From CAYGAW01 sp964347945 (GTDB lineage Bacteria; Chloroflexota; Anaerolineae; UBA7937; B3-Chlor), in contig CAYGAW010000097.1 of the NCBI GenBank assembly GCA_964347945.1, forward strand, positions 1-57,923: 57,923 bases of DNA, read 5' to 3'. Within the stretch, counting starts at the first letter, position 1. Every line of letters starts with the position of its first letter. The notes under the pieces were generated by a model. That model was not told the DNA's origin. It ran no database searches and saw only the letters and a list, made by a program, of their open reading frames with translations. Below, in pieces: positions 24,438-33,229 of the stretch. A program made the position numbers and the translations under genes.

Positions 24438-26846
24438 ATGAGCGCCCTCTACCTCGCGGTCTTTTTGCTTTCGGCGGCCACCCTGATCTTCGAGATAGCC
24501 TTGACCCGCGTCTTCTCCGTCGCTCAGTGGTATCACTTCGCCTTCATGACCGTCAGCCTGGCATTGCTGGGTTTCGGAGCCAGTGGCACGATTCTAGCCC
24601 TGTTCCCTCAAGTTCTCAAGCGTGACCTGTCCAGGCTACTGGCCACCATATGCCTGCTCTTCTCAGTGAGCGTAGTAGGGAGCTTCCTCGCCAGTAACCA
24701 CGTGCCCTTCGATTCCTACCGAATAGCGTATGAGCGGCGGCAGATGGTGTACTTGGCTGTGTACTACCTTTCCTTGGCCGTGCCCTTCTTCTTCACAGGC
24801 CTCGCGGTAGGCTTTCTCCTGGCGGTGAGACCCGAGCGGGCTGGCAGGACATACTTCGCCAACCTGATGGGCTCCGGTGTGGGCTGCGTCGCGGCGCTGG
24901 TGCTGCTATCCATCGTCGGTGGCGAAGGTACGATACTCGTCGCCTCTCTTCTTGGTGCTGTGGCTGCTTTGGGTCCGGCCTTTCGCCGCTCTTGGGTGCC
25001 TTTCGGCCTGGCTCTCACGCTTGCTCTGTCGCTCGGAGTCTGTGTCTTCCACACTGCGCCAGTCTTCGAGATCAGAATGTCGCCGTACAAGGCCCTTAGC
25101 AGCGTGCTGCGCTTTCCGGACGCGCGGATCGCTCATCGGGACTGGAACGCGTTCTCGCGAGTCGACGTCGTGGAAAGCGACACGATCAGATCAGCCCCTG
25201 GGTTGAGCTACACACATACTGAAGCCCTGCCCTCCCAGAAGGGGATCTACACCGATGGGGAGAATGTCAGCCCCTTGACCGCAGCCTCTCCGGGCACTGA
25301 CTTGAGCTTCCTCGATTTCCTTCTCGTCTCCCTTCCGTATGAACTGGTGGCAGAGCCATACGTCCTGATCCTTGAGCCGGGCGCAGGGCAGGACGTGATG
25401 GTCGCCGTGTTTCACGGCGCGTCTGAAGTCGTCGCTGTGGAGAGCAACCCGCTGGTCATCGAAGTCGCGCGAGACAGGTACGGGGACTTCGCCGGCAACC
25501 TATATTCTCTGGACAAGGTGACGGTGGTGGCCGAGGAAGGGCGCAGCTATGTGCACCGCAGTGGTGAACGATTCGACCTCATCCAGATCTCTCTTGCCGA
25601 CAGCTTCAGGCCCATCGGCTCAGGGGCCTACAGTCTGTCGGAGAACTACCTCTACACTACCGAGGCATTCCTGGACTACTTGAGCCACCTCAAGCCCGGG
25701 GGGCTGCTGGTGGTGCACCGCTGGCTCCAGACCCCTCCCAGCGAGAGCGTGCGCGTGCTGACACTGGCAGTATCCGCTCTCGAGCGGATGGGTGTGGAAA
25801 ACCCTGCGCGACACATTGTTGCGCTGCGGAGTCTGTACACTGCCCTCTTCCTGGTGAGGGGCGAAGAGTTCACTTCTGAGGAGATAGAGACCATCAAGGA
25901 GTTCGCCCAGGAGAGGCGGTTCGACCTCACCTACTATCCTGGCATCAATCCCGACGAGACAAACCGATACAGCATCCTGGAAGAACCGTACTACTACATG
26001 GTCTATCGCGACGCCCTTGAGAGCCAGGATAGGCGGGCTTTCTACGCGACGTATCCCTTCGACGTGACTCCACCCTCGGACGACCGCCCGTTCTTCTTCC
26101 ATTTCTTCCGCTGGCAGCAGACTCCTGACATCCTCCGGGGCTTGGGCAGGACCTGGCAGCCCTTCGGCGGCAGCGGGTACTTTGTGCTGCTGGCGCTCTT
26201 TCTCTTGGCATTGTCCGCGTCGTCGATCCTGATCCTGCTACCCCTTGGCTTTCTTAGAGGCAAGGGCGAAGTCAGGGAGGGAAAGCGGCTGTTCCTCTAT
26301 TTCCTGCTGCTGGGAATAGGATACCTCTTCGTAGAAATACCGTTGTTGCAGCGCTTCATCCAGTTTCTGGGGCACCCCGTCTACGCCTTTGCCACCGTCC
26401 TATTCGGGCTGCTGACGTTTTCGGGTCTTGGCAGCCTGCTCTCACCCAGGTTGCCGTTGGTCCCCGTCATGGGGGGATTGGTGGCCGCCATCGCCTGCTA
26501 CCCTATCCTCCTGCCTCAGCTGTTCGGATGGTTGCTCGGTGGCGGGCTAGTGTTTCGACTCCTCGCTTCTGTCGCCATGTTGGCACCTCTGGGCTTTCTG
26601 ATGGGCTTTGCTTTCCCCGAGGGCATCCGGCTGACGGGAAGGATTGCACCTGGCCTGGTGCCTTGGGCCTGGGGCGTAAACGGTTGTGCGTCGGTTCTGA
26701 GTTCCATCCTGGCGGTGATGATAGCAATATCCTACGGTTTCTCCGCAGTGCTATTCATCGGCGGGGCAGCCTATGCCCTGGCCCTTACCGCCATCCACGG
26801 CGTGACGACGAAGGCCCGCGTGACACATGCTGCTGGCGCTGCGTAG
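24438..26846 (+). CDS. Membrane-embedded spermidine-synthase-like methyltransferase-fold protein
   Basis: 802 residues in three parts. The first 215 residues hold about seven membrane helices (LFEIALTRVFSVAQWYHFAF is typical of such proteins). Residues 225-520 form a SAM-binding Rossmann domain like spermidine synthase: LILEPGAGQDVMV, EVVAVESNPLVIEVARDRYG and YVHRSGERFDLIQISLADS. The C-terminal 230 residues hold about seven further helices. In the family such proteins often lack true aminopropyl-transferase activity, and the substrate is unknown. No good ribosome binding site precedes the ATG, so the start is uncertain by a few codons. Confidence 0.8.
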   Translation: MSALYLAVFLLSAATLIFEIALTRVFSVAQWYHFAFMTVSLALLGFGASGTILALFPQVLKRDLSRLLATICLLFSVSVVGSFLASNHVPFDSYRIAYERRQMVYLAVYYLSLAVPFFFTGLAVGFLLAVRPERAGRTYFANLMGSGVGCVAALVLLSIVGGEGTILVASLLGAVAALGPAFRRSWVPFGLALTLALSLGVCVFHTAPVFEIRMSPYKALSSVLRFPDARIAHRDWNAFSRVDVVESDTIRSAPGLSYTHTEALPSQKGIYTDGENVSPLTAASPGTDLSFLDFLLVSLPYELVAEPYVLILEPGAGQDVMVAVFHGASEVVAVESNPLVIEVARDRYGDFAGNLYSLDKVTVVAEEGRSYVHRSGERFDLIQISLADSFRPIGSGAYSLSENYLYTTEAFLDYLSHLKPGGLLVVHRWLQTPPSESVRVLTLAVSALERMGVENPARHIVALRSLYTALFLVRGEEFTSEEIETIKEFAQERRFDLTYYPGINPDETNRYSILEEPYYYMVYRDALESQDRRAFYATYPFDVTPPSDDRPFFFHFFRWQQTPDILRGLGRTWQPFGGSGYFVLLALFLLALSASSILILLPLGFLRGKGEVREGKRLFLYFLLLGIGYLFVEIPLLQRFIQFLGHPVYAFATVLFGLLTFSGLGSLLSPRLPLVPVMGGLVAAIACYPILLPQLFGWLLGGGLVFRLLASVAMLAPLGFLMGFAFPEGIRLTGRIAPGLVPWAWGVNGCASVLSSILAVMIAISYGFSAVLFIGGAAYALALTAIHGVTTKARVTHAAGAA

Positions 26847-26944
26847 AAGCAGTAAGTTGGACCAGCGGAGATCGGGACCGCTAGCGGTCCAGAAGCGCGC
26901 GGGGTGGGGGCAAGACAGCGCTCTCCTGGTCATGCCTGTGGCTT

Positions 26945-27229
26945 CTACTTGAATTTAGCGATGAAATCGTCTATGGGGATGGCGGCCAGCGTTTGAAGTT
27001 TGATGCTTCCCCTGGAGGATAGCTCTGCTGAGATCCGGGCGATGGTCGGGTTGTCGGGGGCCTCAACTATGTTGACGAAGTCATACGGACCCAGGGTGGC
27101 GTACTGAGAGACCACCTTCACCCCCAAGGCCTCGATCTCTTGATTCACCTCCTTGATGCGATCTGGATTCTCCCTGATAGTCTTTGCTCCCTCGTCCGTC
27201 AAGGTGCTCAACATGATGTAAGTGGCCAT
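26945..27229 (-). CDS. GYD-domain protein
   Basis: 94 residues. MATYIMLSTLTDEGAKTIRENP and LGPYDFVNIVEAPDN are the GYD-domain (ferredoxin-like) signature. These small proteins are widespread and uncharacterised. It is the last gene of the operon beginning with the HD-domain protein, 47 nt after the cysteine-rich membrane gene. The convergent gene ends at 26846; between them lies only the weak palindrome at 26875-26890. Confidence 0.85.
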   Translation of the reverse strand: MATYIMLSTLTDEGAKTIRENPDRIKEVNQEIEALGVKVVSQYATLGPYDFVNIVEAPDNPTIARISAELSSRGSIKLQTLAAIPIDDFIAKFK

Positions 27230-27276
27230 TTACCTGCTCCTTTCGGTACTGCGGTGGTCAGCCCCCACCCCGCTGA

Positions 27277-27780
27277 TCAGAGGGACTTCCCCAGCCGTCC
27301 CAGGGTGCAACGTTTATGTCGTGCCTCATGGCAACGGTAACAGACAAGCCTCGAATGGGTGACCGATATGACGATCAAGAGACCCACGTAGGTCGCCAGC
27401 GCCATCAGTCCAAGTATGCTAGAGCGTCCTGAGAGCGCGGCAAGTCCTCCTGCAAGCGGTATGAGCAGTGTGATGCCCACCAGGGTCCATGCCAGCATTT
27501 GCGACGGGGAGTTGCCAAACTCCTCTTCTTCTCGCTTGCCGAAGATGAGGGCGGCCACCCTGCCCAGGCCGGTGCCACAAAGTCGGCCGTAGTAGTGACA
27601 TCTGGTGCAACCGAAGGCCAGAGACGAGGCCAAGGTGGCCAGTCCAAGAGCGCCATAGCCTCCAACCGCCCACCAGCCGAAGGGGGCGATGATCATCACA
27701 CTCAGCGCCAGAGCTGCTATGATTTCCGAGATGGTCAGGGCCACCAGCCAGCCTGGATACGTGTCATAGAAAGTCGTCAT
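27277..27780 (-). CDS. Four-helix membrane protein with two CxxCH-type cysteine motifs
   Basis: 167 residues from ATG 27780, 5 nt behind GAAGGA. Membrane helices are at about 11-33, 40-58, 94-113 and 120-142. Two cysteine clusters lie outside the helices: GCTRCHYYGRLCGTG after helix 2 and VCYRCHEARHKRC near the C-terminus. Both contain CxxCH, but without other c-type cytochrome features a zinc-ribbon-like or Fe-S site is as likely as heme. No family named with confidence. It overlaps the end of the HD gene by 17 nt. Confidence 0.75.
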   Translation of the reverse strand: MTTFYDTYPGWLVALTISEIIAALALSVMIIAPFGWWAVGGYGALGLATLASSLAFGCTRCHYYGRLCGTGLGRVAALIFGKREEEEFGNSPSQMLAWTLVGITLLIPLAGGLAALSGRSSILGLMALATYVGLLIVISVTHSRLVCYRCHEARHKRCTLGRLGKSL

Positions 27781-28363
27781 TCGCATCCTTCAGTGCTTCA
27801 TAGGGTGACCTGCCCATCAGTTCGGTCAGCTCCGCGGCTATCTCCTGGATCCAGTTCTCGTCCTCATAGTGGTGCGGGAAAGCGCCATATCTGCGACGGA
27901 TGTCAGCGTACTTCTCCTCGACAGTCGCCAGTCTCGCGTCACTGGTCAGCGCGTCGGCTACGCAGACGATCTTCTCCTCCAGGGTGAGTCGATCCCACCG
28001 CTGGTTCCGCGTCTTCAGCTCTCGCAACTCGTGCTCCGTCAACATCCCTAGCTCGACTCCCCGCTCAAGAGTCCGCCCCTTCAGGAGGTGCACCAGGCAA
28101 ATACGTCCTTCCCGCTCGTAGCCTTCTGATCGGGCCAGCAGATAGCCCTCCATGCCGTGGCGGAGGTTGTGGCCACGGGAGCGCCCCAAGTCATGCAGCA
28201 AACCCAGGACCGCGGTCTGCTCCACGTCCACCTGGTGACCCTGCTCCGAGATGAGCTCTGCCAGATTTCGGGAGGCCGCGCTGACCTCCACGCAGTGACC
28301 ATACCAGGATGCGCTGCCTGAGGTATGCTTCTTCAGCACAGAGAGGACACGGTCTACGTTCAC
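27764..28363 (-). CDS. HD-domain phosphohydrolase-like protein
   Basis: 199 residues. The HD metal-binding pattern is visible: YGHCVEVSA (His23), GLLHDLGRSRGHN (HD at about 57-58), RHGMEGYLLA and VADALTSD. This is the HDIG type that hydrolyses phosphate esters, often nucleotides. The substrate is unknown. Transcribed from an extended -10 promoter at 28457-28462. It is the first gene of a three-gene operon with the cysteine-rich membrane protein and the GYD protein. Confidence 0.85.
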   Translation of the reverse strand: MNVDRVLSVLKKHTSGSASWYGHCVEVSAASRNLAELISEQGHQVDVEQTAVLGLLHDLGRSRGHNLRHGMEGYLLARSEGYEREGRICLVHLLKGRTLERGVELGMLTEHELRELKTRNQRWDRLTLEEKIVCVADALTSDARLATVEEKYADIRRRYGAFPHHYEDENWIQEIAAELTELMGRSPYEALKDANDDFL

Positions 28364-28456
28364 GGCGCCTCAGCAAGTGACTCTCGGCTGGCGGCCTTCT
28401 CAGAACGTCCGATCTACTCCCACATCGGCCGGGAGAGGCCTTTGTGCGGTATGGGG

Positions 28457-28485
28457 ATTATAGCACGGAGCGGCGGTTTCCCCAA
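28457..28485 (-). promoter_or_regulatory. Promoter of the HD-domain operon
   Basis: On the minus strand: TGCTATAAT (-10 at 28457-28462, extended), with TTGGGG 17 bp upstream (28480-28485) as a weak -35. It overlaps the end of the adjacent gene by less than its -35. Confidence 0.6.
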
Positions 28486-28488
28486 GCA

Positions 28489-29502
28489 CTAGCCACGTCT
28501 AGCCAGGACGACGAGTACTACCAGAGCAACCATTCCCATGCCCACCAGGACCAGGAGCTTGTAGAATCCGGAGGGGAGAATGAGGGCCAAGGTGCCGAAG
28601 GCAGCGCACAGCGCGTAGAACACGAGCACCACACGCCGCTGGGAGAAACCTAAGTCGAGCAAGCGGTGGTGCAGATGACCACGGTCCCCCAAGAACGGGG
28701 AGCGGCCCAGACGCAAGCGGTTGATGATCTGCCAGGCCACGTCCAGTATGGGGATCCCCAGCACGAGTAGGGCGGTCGCCATCTTCGCCCCGCCGATGAT
28801 AGCCAGGCTCCCCAGGCCGAAGCCCAAGAAGAGTGCGCCCGATGTCCCCATGAAGATCTTGGCTGGATAGAAATTGAAGGGCAGGAAGCCCAGGACACAG
28901 CCGGCCAGGGCCAGAGGTAGCAGGGCAATGCTGTATTGACCCAGGCGGTAGCTATGGGCGAAGAGCAGCACCGAAGCGATGACAGTCACGCCCCCCGCCA
29001 ATCCATCCAGGCCATCCAGCCAGTTCACGGTGTTCATCATGCCCATGAGCCAGAACAGCGTGAAGGCCACGGCGATGGGCGTGGAGAGGAGGATCATGCC
29101 GTCAAAGGGGTTAGCAATCTCCGTGATAATGATGCCCGAGTAGATGGCGACTCCAGCGGCCAGGAACTGGACGACGAACTGAGGCAGCGGCCGCAGCTCC
29201 CTCTTGTCGTCATAAAGGCCCAGGCCGAAGACCAAGGCCGAGCCGAGGATCAGCCCGGCCCAACGGGCCAACTCCAGAGGGTCTTGCCGCTCTACGGGTA
29301 ACAGGAGACTGAGGCCGACGGCAGCCAGGAAGGGGAAGAAGAGGGCTACACCACCGAGGCGAGGTACCGGTACCTGGTGAACATGCTTGGGCTCATGAGG
29401 CACATCTACGAATCCGAACCGGAGGGCCAGGCGGCCAACTATGGGGGTGAGAATGAGGGCGCCCAGGAAGGCCACAGCGAACGTGAGGAGGAAGGCGATC
29501 AT
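28489..29502 (-). CDS. WecA/TagO/MraY-family undecaprenyl-phosphate sugar-1-phosphate transferase
   Basis: 337 residues with about 11 helices. It should attach a sugar phosphate from a UDP-sugar to undecaprenyl phosphate, starting a surface polymer at the inner membrane. Signature sequences are GLGLYDDKRELRPLPQ (two aspartates), NTVNWLDGLDGLAGG and GDRGHLHHRLLDLG, which places it with WecA/TagO rather than MraY. Unusually, the usual FMGDSG motif reads FMGTSGALFLG near residue 218, so the third conserved aspartate is replaced by threonine. Its promoter is TTGACA-17-TACAAT. Confidence 0.9.
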   Translation of the reverse strand: MIAFLLTFAVAFLGALILTPIVGRLALRFGFVDVPHEPKHVHQVPVPRLGGVALFFPFLAAVGLSLLLPVERQDPLELARWAGLILGSALVFGLGLYDDKRELRPLPQFVVQFLAAGVAIYSGIIITEIANPFDGMILLSTPIAVAFTLFWLMGMMNTVNWLDGLDGLAGGVTVIASVLLFAHSYRLGQYSIALLPLALAGCVLGFLPFNFYPAKIFMGTSGALFLGFGLGSLAIIGGAKMATALLVLGIPILDVAWQIINRLRLGRSPFLGDRGHLHHRLLDLGFSQRRVVLVFYALCAAFGTLALILPSGFYKLLVLVGMGMVALVVLVVLARRG

Positions 29503-29643
29503 GAGAAGCCTTGGCTCAGGACCTGGCGAGGCGGACTCGAATATGAGAGGGAAGTACGCTCCACGTTAGGAACTGGCTCTCGTGTGGCTCGCATGTTGCA
29601 CTGACCTACAACGACGGGTACATTTCGGTAGTGGTTCGTCCGC

Positions 29644-29672
29644 ATTGTAGGCCAGGCATTCATGGATGTCAA
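29644..29672 (-). promoter_or_regulatory. Promoter of the WecA-like gene
   Basis: On the minus strand: TTGACA (29667-29672), 17-bp spacer, TACAAT (29644-29649); it gives a leader of about 135 nt. Confidence 0.75.
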
Positions 29673-29698
29673 CCCATGCCCAAACTCAGCCCGATCTA

Positions 29699-32503
29699 CT
29701 ACTCAGCAGGGATTTCGATCCCGCTAAGCAGGAGATGATCGCCTAGCGGCTTGTTCCCCTCGTCGAACATCTGGACGCGGACTCCTGTATTGGCGTCGTA
29801 CATGCCTACTGCCGTCGTGTATAGACCGGGCGGAGCATCGTGGGTCAAAGCGATCTCGTAGGCATCTACGATGACTTCGCCCTTTACCCAACTGGTGGTG
29901 GGCAGTGTTCCCTGGCCTGGCACGCTGTCTTGCTGGACGCGGATACTCCCTTCCTCGTCTAGCAAGTGTACGAAGACTGTGTATGAGGTGCCCATCAGCC
30001 CCAGACATTGCCAGTACAAGGTCACACGGAGTTGTGCGCCCGGGCGCACCACCGTGGGCTGCAAGTCGTATCCCAGCAGCATGATGGTCTCGCCCAAACG
30101 TAACTGCAACGGTTGCTGGATCTCAGGCACGGAGAAGGACCTTGCTCTGCCCCGTACCTCTATCTCACCCAACTCCAGTACACTGCTGGTAGGCAAGAGA
30201 TAGAACAGGCGGGGAAGTGCTTCATCCCCGGCCAATACTTGCATCTTGACCCCGTAGCTGCCGTCGTTGACATTGCCCGGTATCAGCAGAGCCTGCCAGT
30301 CCCGCACCACCTGCCCTGGCTCCCAGGCGGCAGGAGCATAGCGCGCACCCAGAGGAAGCTCAGCTTCGCCCCACTTCTGTCCGGCCCCGTCCTCCAGCCA
30401 TAGGACGAGATGGTATTCTTCGTCCAACGCGGTCATGGCTTGCCATAGGAAGGTCATGGGAATCACATCCCCAGGCCTGAACTGCTCGCCGACCACGGAG
30501 TATCCGAGCAGGCGGAGTCTGCGCGCGAAGTCAGCCCCCACATCCTCTGCGACGTCCCAGGGTCCGACATTGGCCAGGCCAAGGGTAGGCCCCAGAGAGA
30601 CGTTGCCCACGGGCGCGCTAGCCAGAGGAGCCAGGGTCTCGGGATCGTACATGGTCACGTGGATGCCGTACTCTCTGGGAGGCAGGCCAGCCAGGATCGA
30701 GAGGTCGTGGGTGTCAATGATCGTCTCCCCGGACCTCCAGGCGTTGGTGCGGTATGCATCGCCCACGGGGTAGGCGTCCTCGACGGCACCCAGGTGCCCC
30801 CGCTCATCCAGAAGGCGGACGGAGACCTTGTAGTCTTCATCCATTGCGTCAATGGCCTGCCAATACAGGGTCACCCTCAGGCGCGAGCCCGCGTTGGTGT
30901 CTCGCAGCTCAGCATCATAGCCGGTCAACAGAATGGACTCGCCGAAAGGCAGGGCCAGCGGATGGGATGGGCCGTCGGTGACGGAGACAGGCCGTTCGCG
31001 AGCGCGAATCAGACGTCCAACGGACGAGAGATGATACTCATCCTCGACACCAGGCAGCGGCCGCGTCAAGTACACCGGGCGTCCCGCGTCCATCTGTGCC
31101 TTCACCTCGGCCAGCCGCTCATCTTCTCCGTCTGCCGGGATGGTGGTCAGTTCGGGGCGCAAGCCCTCGGTCGCCTGGAAGTAATTGAGCAGGGTCATCT
31201 CCCCCAGGATGCCTACCACGACAGCGTCTTCCTCCAAAGGCTGGCTCAGTATGTCCTCCCCGTAGTCGTGCACTTCCCAGTGTTGACTTCTGTCGATCTC
31301 CCCTCGATTGCTCCGCCACAGGTAGAGGGGCAGCAGAGCGCCTGCCAACAGCAAGGCAAGATAAAGGACGCCTCGTGCGGTAGGAACCCGAAGATGAGAG
31401 AACCTGTCTGTCAGAGCGGTAGACGATTCCCACACTGCGGCGAACCCAACGCCCATCCATAGTGCCCAGACAAGAAAAGTGGGGATGAGGAAGACCTCAA
31501 CGTCGGGAACCTGATAGAATATGGAGAAGAGGGCGACGGAAGCAAAGGAAAGGGCGAGGAGCAGGCCCACCTTGGGCCTCCTGAAGGACCAGCCCAGGCC
31601 AACGAGGCCGAGGGCGATGCCCACCCAGGTGAACTGGTCACTCAGCAAGACCAGGTAGAAGGCCAAGTCCCTGCTCTGCTGCAGGGGGTTCTCCGTGAGG
31701 AAGATGCTGTATGGACCAGCTGATACGTACGTCAAGAACCCTCGCCATGTGTTCTCATACACGCCGTCCAGGGAGGACATGTTTGTCCCCCGCAGGGGAA
31801 TGTATAGGTAGAGCACCAGCGGAGCCAGCATCAGCACCGCGAGCCTCGCTAGCAGTCTCCTGCTGGTGAAGAGGCGACGGTCTACCAGGAGCAGAAAGAA
31901 AATGGCTGCTGGAGCCAGAAGGAGCATAGTCCGGTGGTGGGTCAGACTCAGCCCGTACTCGAAAGCAAGGAGGTAGAGCAGAGACGTGGAGTCAAGCGAG
32001 AAGCCGAGTAGCTCGATTGGACCTTCCTCATGGCTGCGAGCCCAAGCCAGAAGGAGGCACACCGTCAAGGCCACGAAGGCAGCGTTGAGGGTATAGACCT
32101 CTGCGATGACTGCCTGAGACCAAAACACGGGTGAGAGGGCGAAGCTTGCCGCGCCCAAGGCAGCGGGCACTCGGTATTTCACGATCAATCTCAAAGTAGC
32201 GTAGAGGAAGACCACAGTGAGGGCGGCGAAGAAGGCAGACATCAGATTGACGCGATAGGCGACGTCGCCTAAGGGCACGAAGGTGAAGAGCTTCCCCAGG
32301 AGGGTGTAGAGGGGATAGCCCGTAGGATGGGCGATGCCCGGCAGGTAGCACACCAGTTGGAACTCCAGACTATCGTCGAAGATGGTGGCCACCGAGGGGG
32401 CCAGGGTGCCAAGATAGATGAGGAAAGAGCCGGCAAACAGCCCCGCACCGATCAGCGGGTCTATGAGCCTTTCGTCCTTCAGTGCCCGGTCCCACTCGCC
32501 CAT
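29699..32503 (-). CDS. DUF2723 glycosyltransferase-like membrane protein with three C-terminal beta repeats
   Basis: 934 residues from ATG 32503 (a TTG at 32506 is also possible). The N-terminal DUF2723 region, related to protein O-mannosyltransferases of the GT-C fold, has ATIFDDSLEFQLVCYLPGIAHPTGYPLYTLLG with its acidic pair, then about ten helices to residue 430. The C-terminal half holds three repeats beginning near 517, 664 and 799 (ILLTGYDAE, LRLLGYSVV, IMLLGYDLQ), each with LRVTLYWQ-type and DxLxxxAW-type strands. A membrane transferase using a polyprenyl-linked sugar, with an external sensing or binding part, is inferred. Confidence 0.85.
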   Translation of the reverse strand: MGEWDRALKDERLIDPLIGAGLFAGSFLIYLGTLAPSVATIFDDSLEFQLVCYLPGIAHPTGYPLYTLLGKLFTFVPLGDVAYRVNLMSAFFAALTVVFLYATLRLIVKYRVPAALGAASFALSPVFWSQAVIAEVYTLNAAFVALTVCLLLAWARSHEEGPIELLGFSLDSTSLLYLLAFEYGLSLTHHRTMLLLAPAAIFFLLLVDRRLFTSRRLLARLAVLMLAPLVLYLYIPLRGTNMSSLDGVYENTWRGFLTYVSAGPYSIFLTENPLQQSRDLAFYLVLLSDQFTWVGIALGLVGLGWSFRRPKVGLLLALSFASVALFSIFYQVPDVEVFLIPTFLVWALWMGVGFAAVWESSTALTDRFSHLRVPTARGVLYLALLLAGALLPLYLWRSNRGEIDRSQHWEVHDYGEDILSQPLEEDAVVVGILGEMTLLNYFQATEGLRPELTTIPADGEDERLAEVKAQMDAGRPVYLTRPLPGVEDEYHLSSVGRLIRARERPVSVTDGPSHPLALPFGESILLTGYDAELRDTNAGSRLRVTLYWQAIDAMDEDYKVSVRLLDERGHLGAVEDAYPVGDAYRTNAWRSGETIIDTHDLSILAGLPPREYGIHVTMYDPETLAPLASAPVGNVSLGPTLGLANVGPWDVAEDVGADFARRLRLLGYSVVGEQFRPGDVIPMTFLWQAMTALDEEYHLVLWLEDGAGQKWGEAELPLGARYAPAAWEPGQVVRDWQALLIPGNVNDGSYGVKMQVLAGDEALPRLFYLLPTSSVLELGEIEVRGRARSFSVPEIQQPLQLRLGETIMLLGYDLQPTVVRPGAQLRVTLYWQCLGLMGTSYTVFVHLLDEEGSIRVQQDSVPGQGTLPTTSWVKGEVIVDAYEIALTHDAPPGLYTTAVGMYDANTGVRVQMFDEGNKPLGDHLLLSGIEIPAE

Positions 32504-32526
32504 CAATCCCTCTACGCGACGTCTCG

Positions 32527-32555
32527 ATTATAGACTGGCGAGCGGCACAAGGCAA
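32527..32555 (-). promoter_or_regulatory. Promoter of the DUF2723 gene
   Basis: On the minus strand: TTGCCT (32550-32555), 17-bp spacer, TATAAT (32527-32532). Confidence 0.75.
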
Positions 32556-32662
32556 TGCCGCGGACATCTCGCCGGCCCGTGATGTAATGGTTCTGTGCGG
32601 TCCGGGCGCGGCTCTCAGGCTGGGAGAGAGTGTCAAGCGGCATGGTGCACGATTGTTGGTTC

Positions 32663-32691
32663 TTGTGCGCATTGGCTTGCTGGCCTACAAT
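32663..32691 (+). promoter_or_regulatory. Promoter of the 32732 gene
   Basis: TTGTGC (32663-32668), 17-bp spacer, TACAAT (32686-32691), about 40 bp before the start codon. Confidence 0.55.
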
Positions 32692-32731
32692 CGGATGCTG
32701 GCGCATGGGTGTTTGGAGAGGGGATGTCATC

Positions 32732-33199
32732 ATGGAGTCGGAAGGGTCGGGACGAGCAGAGGGGAGTAGCCGGAGCAGGCAGAGGATAAGTCGGGTTGGC
32801 CTGAGTTCGCTGGGCAAGTTCGGTTGTGTCCTGGGGGCGCCGGTTAGCTGGTTGCCCAGCTTGCTAACCGCCTTGTTTGGTCTGCTGCTGGTCCGCGGGC
32901 TGCGGCGACTGTTGGAAAGCTGGCAAGGGGCTGGTTTTCGTATCCTGGGGCAGGAGATTAGCATTGATGTCATCTCACTGCTGAACCTGTCACCTGTCCT
33001 GCACGCGGTTCAGCAGATGGATGATCTCTCCTGGACGCTAGTCGTACTGTTGGTTGTAGTAAACTCTCTGCTGGCCGGACTCATCTTTCTGTTGATGGCT
33101 TATGTGCTGGGGGGAGTCTACAATCTGATCGCGCGTCTTACCGGCGGCCTCGAAGTCGAACTGAGAGAGGTGGATGCTCAGCGCGACTCCAAGCGATAG
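32732..33199 (+). CDS. Two-helix membrane protein, DUF3566-like
   Basis: 155 residues from ATG 32732, preceded by GGAGAGGGG; the open frame extends upstream over the promoter and is rejected there. A Ser/Arg-rich start is followed by a hydrophobic segment (about 37-57), a loop and a second long helix (about 107-135). The end YNLIARLTGGLEVELREVD strongly resembles the C-terminal motif of DUF3566 proteins, which in actinobacteria are encoded near gyrA. The function is unknown. Confidence 0.65.
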   Translation: MESEGSGRAEGSSRSRQRISRVGLSSLGKFGCVLGAPVSWLPSLLTALFGLLLVRGLRRLLESWQGAGFRILGQEISIDVISLLNLSPVLHAVQQMDDLSWTLVVLLVVVNSLLAGLIFLLMAYVLGGVYNLIARLTGGLEVELREVDAQRDSKR

Positions 33200-33229
33200 G
33201 GGCTCAACGCGTGGATCCTTGCCAGGGGG

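Noticed and set aside
26875..26890. GGACCGCTAGCGGTCC palindrome as terminator
   Set aside because: Only a 6-bp stem with a CTAG loop and no T-run; may still help end convergent transcripts, but the evidence is too weak.
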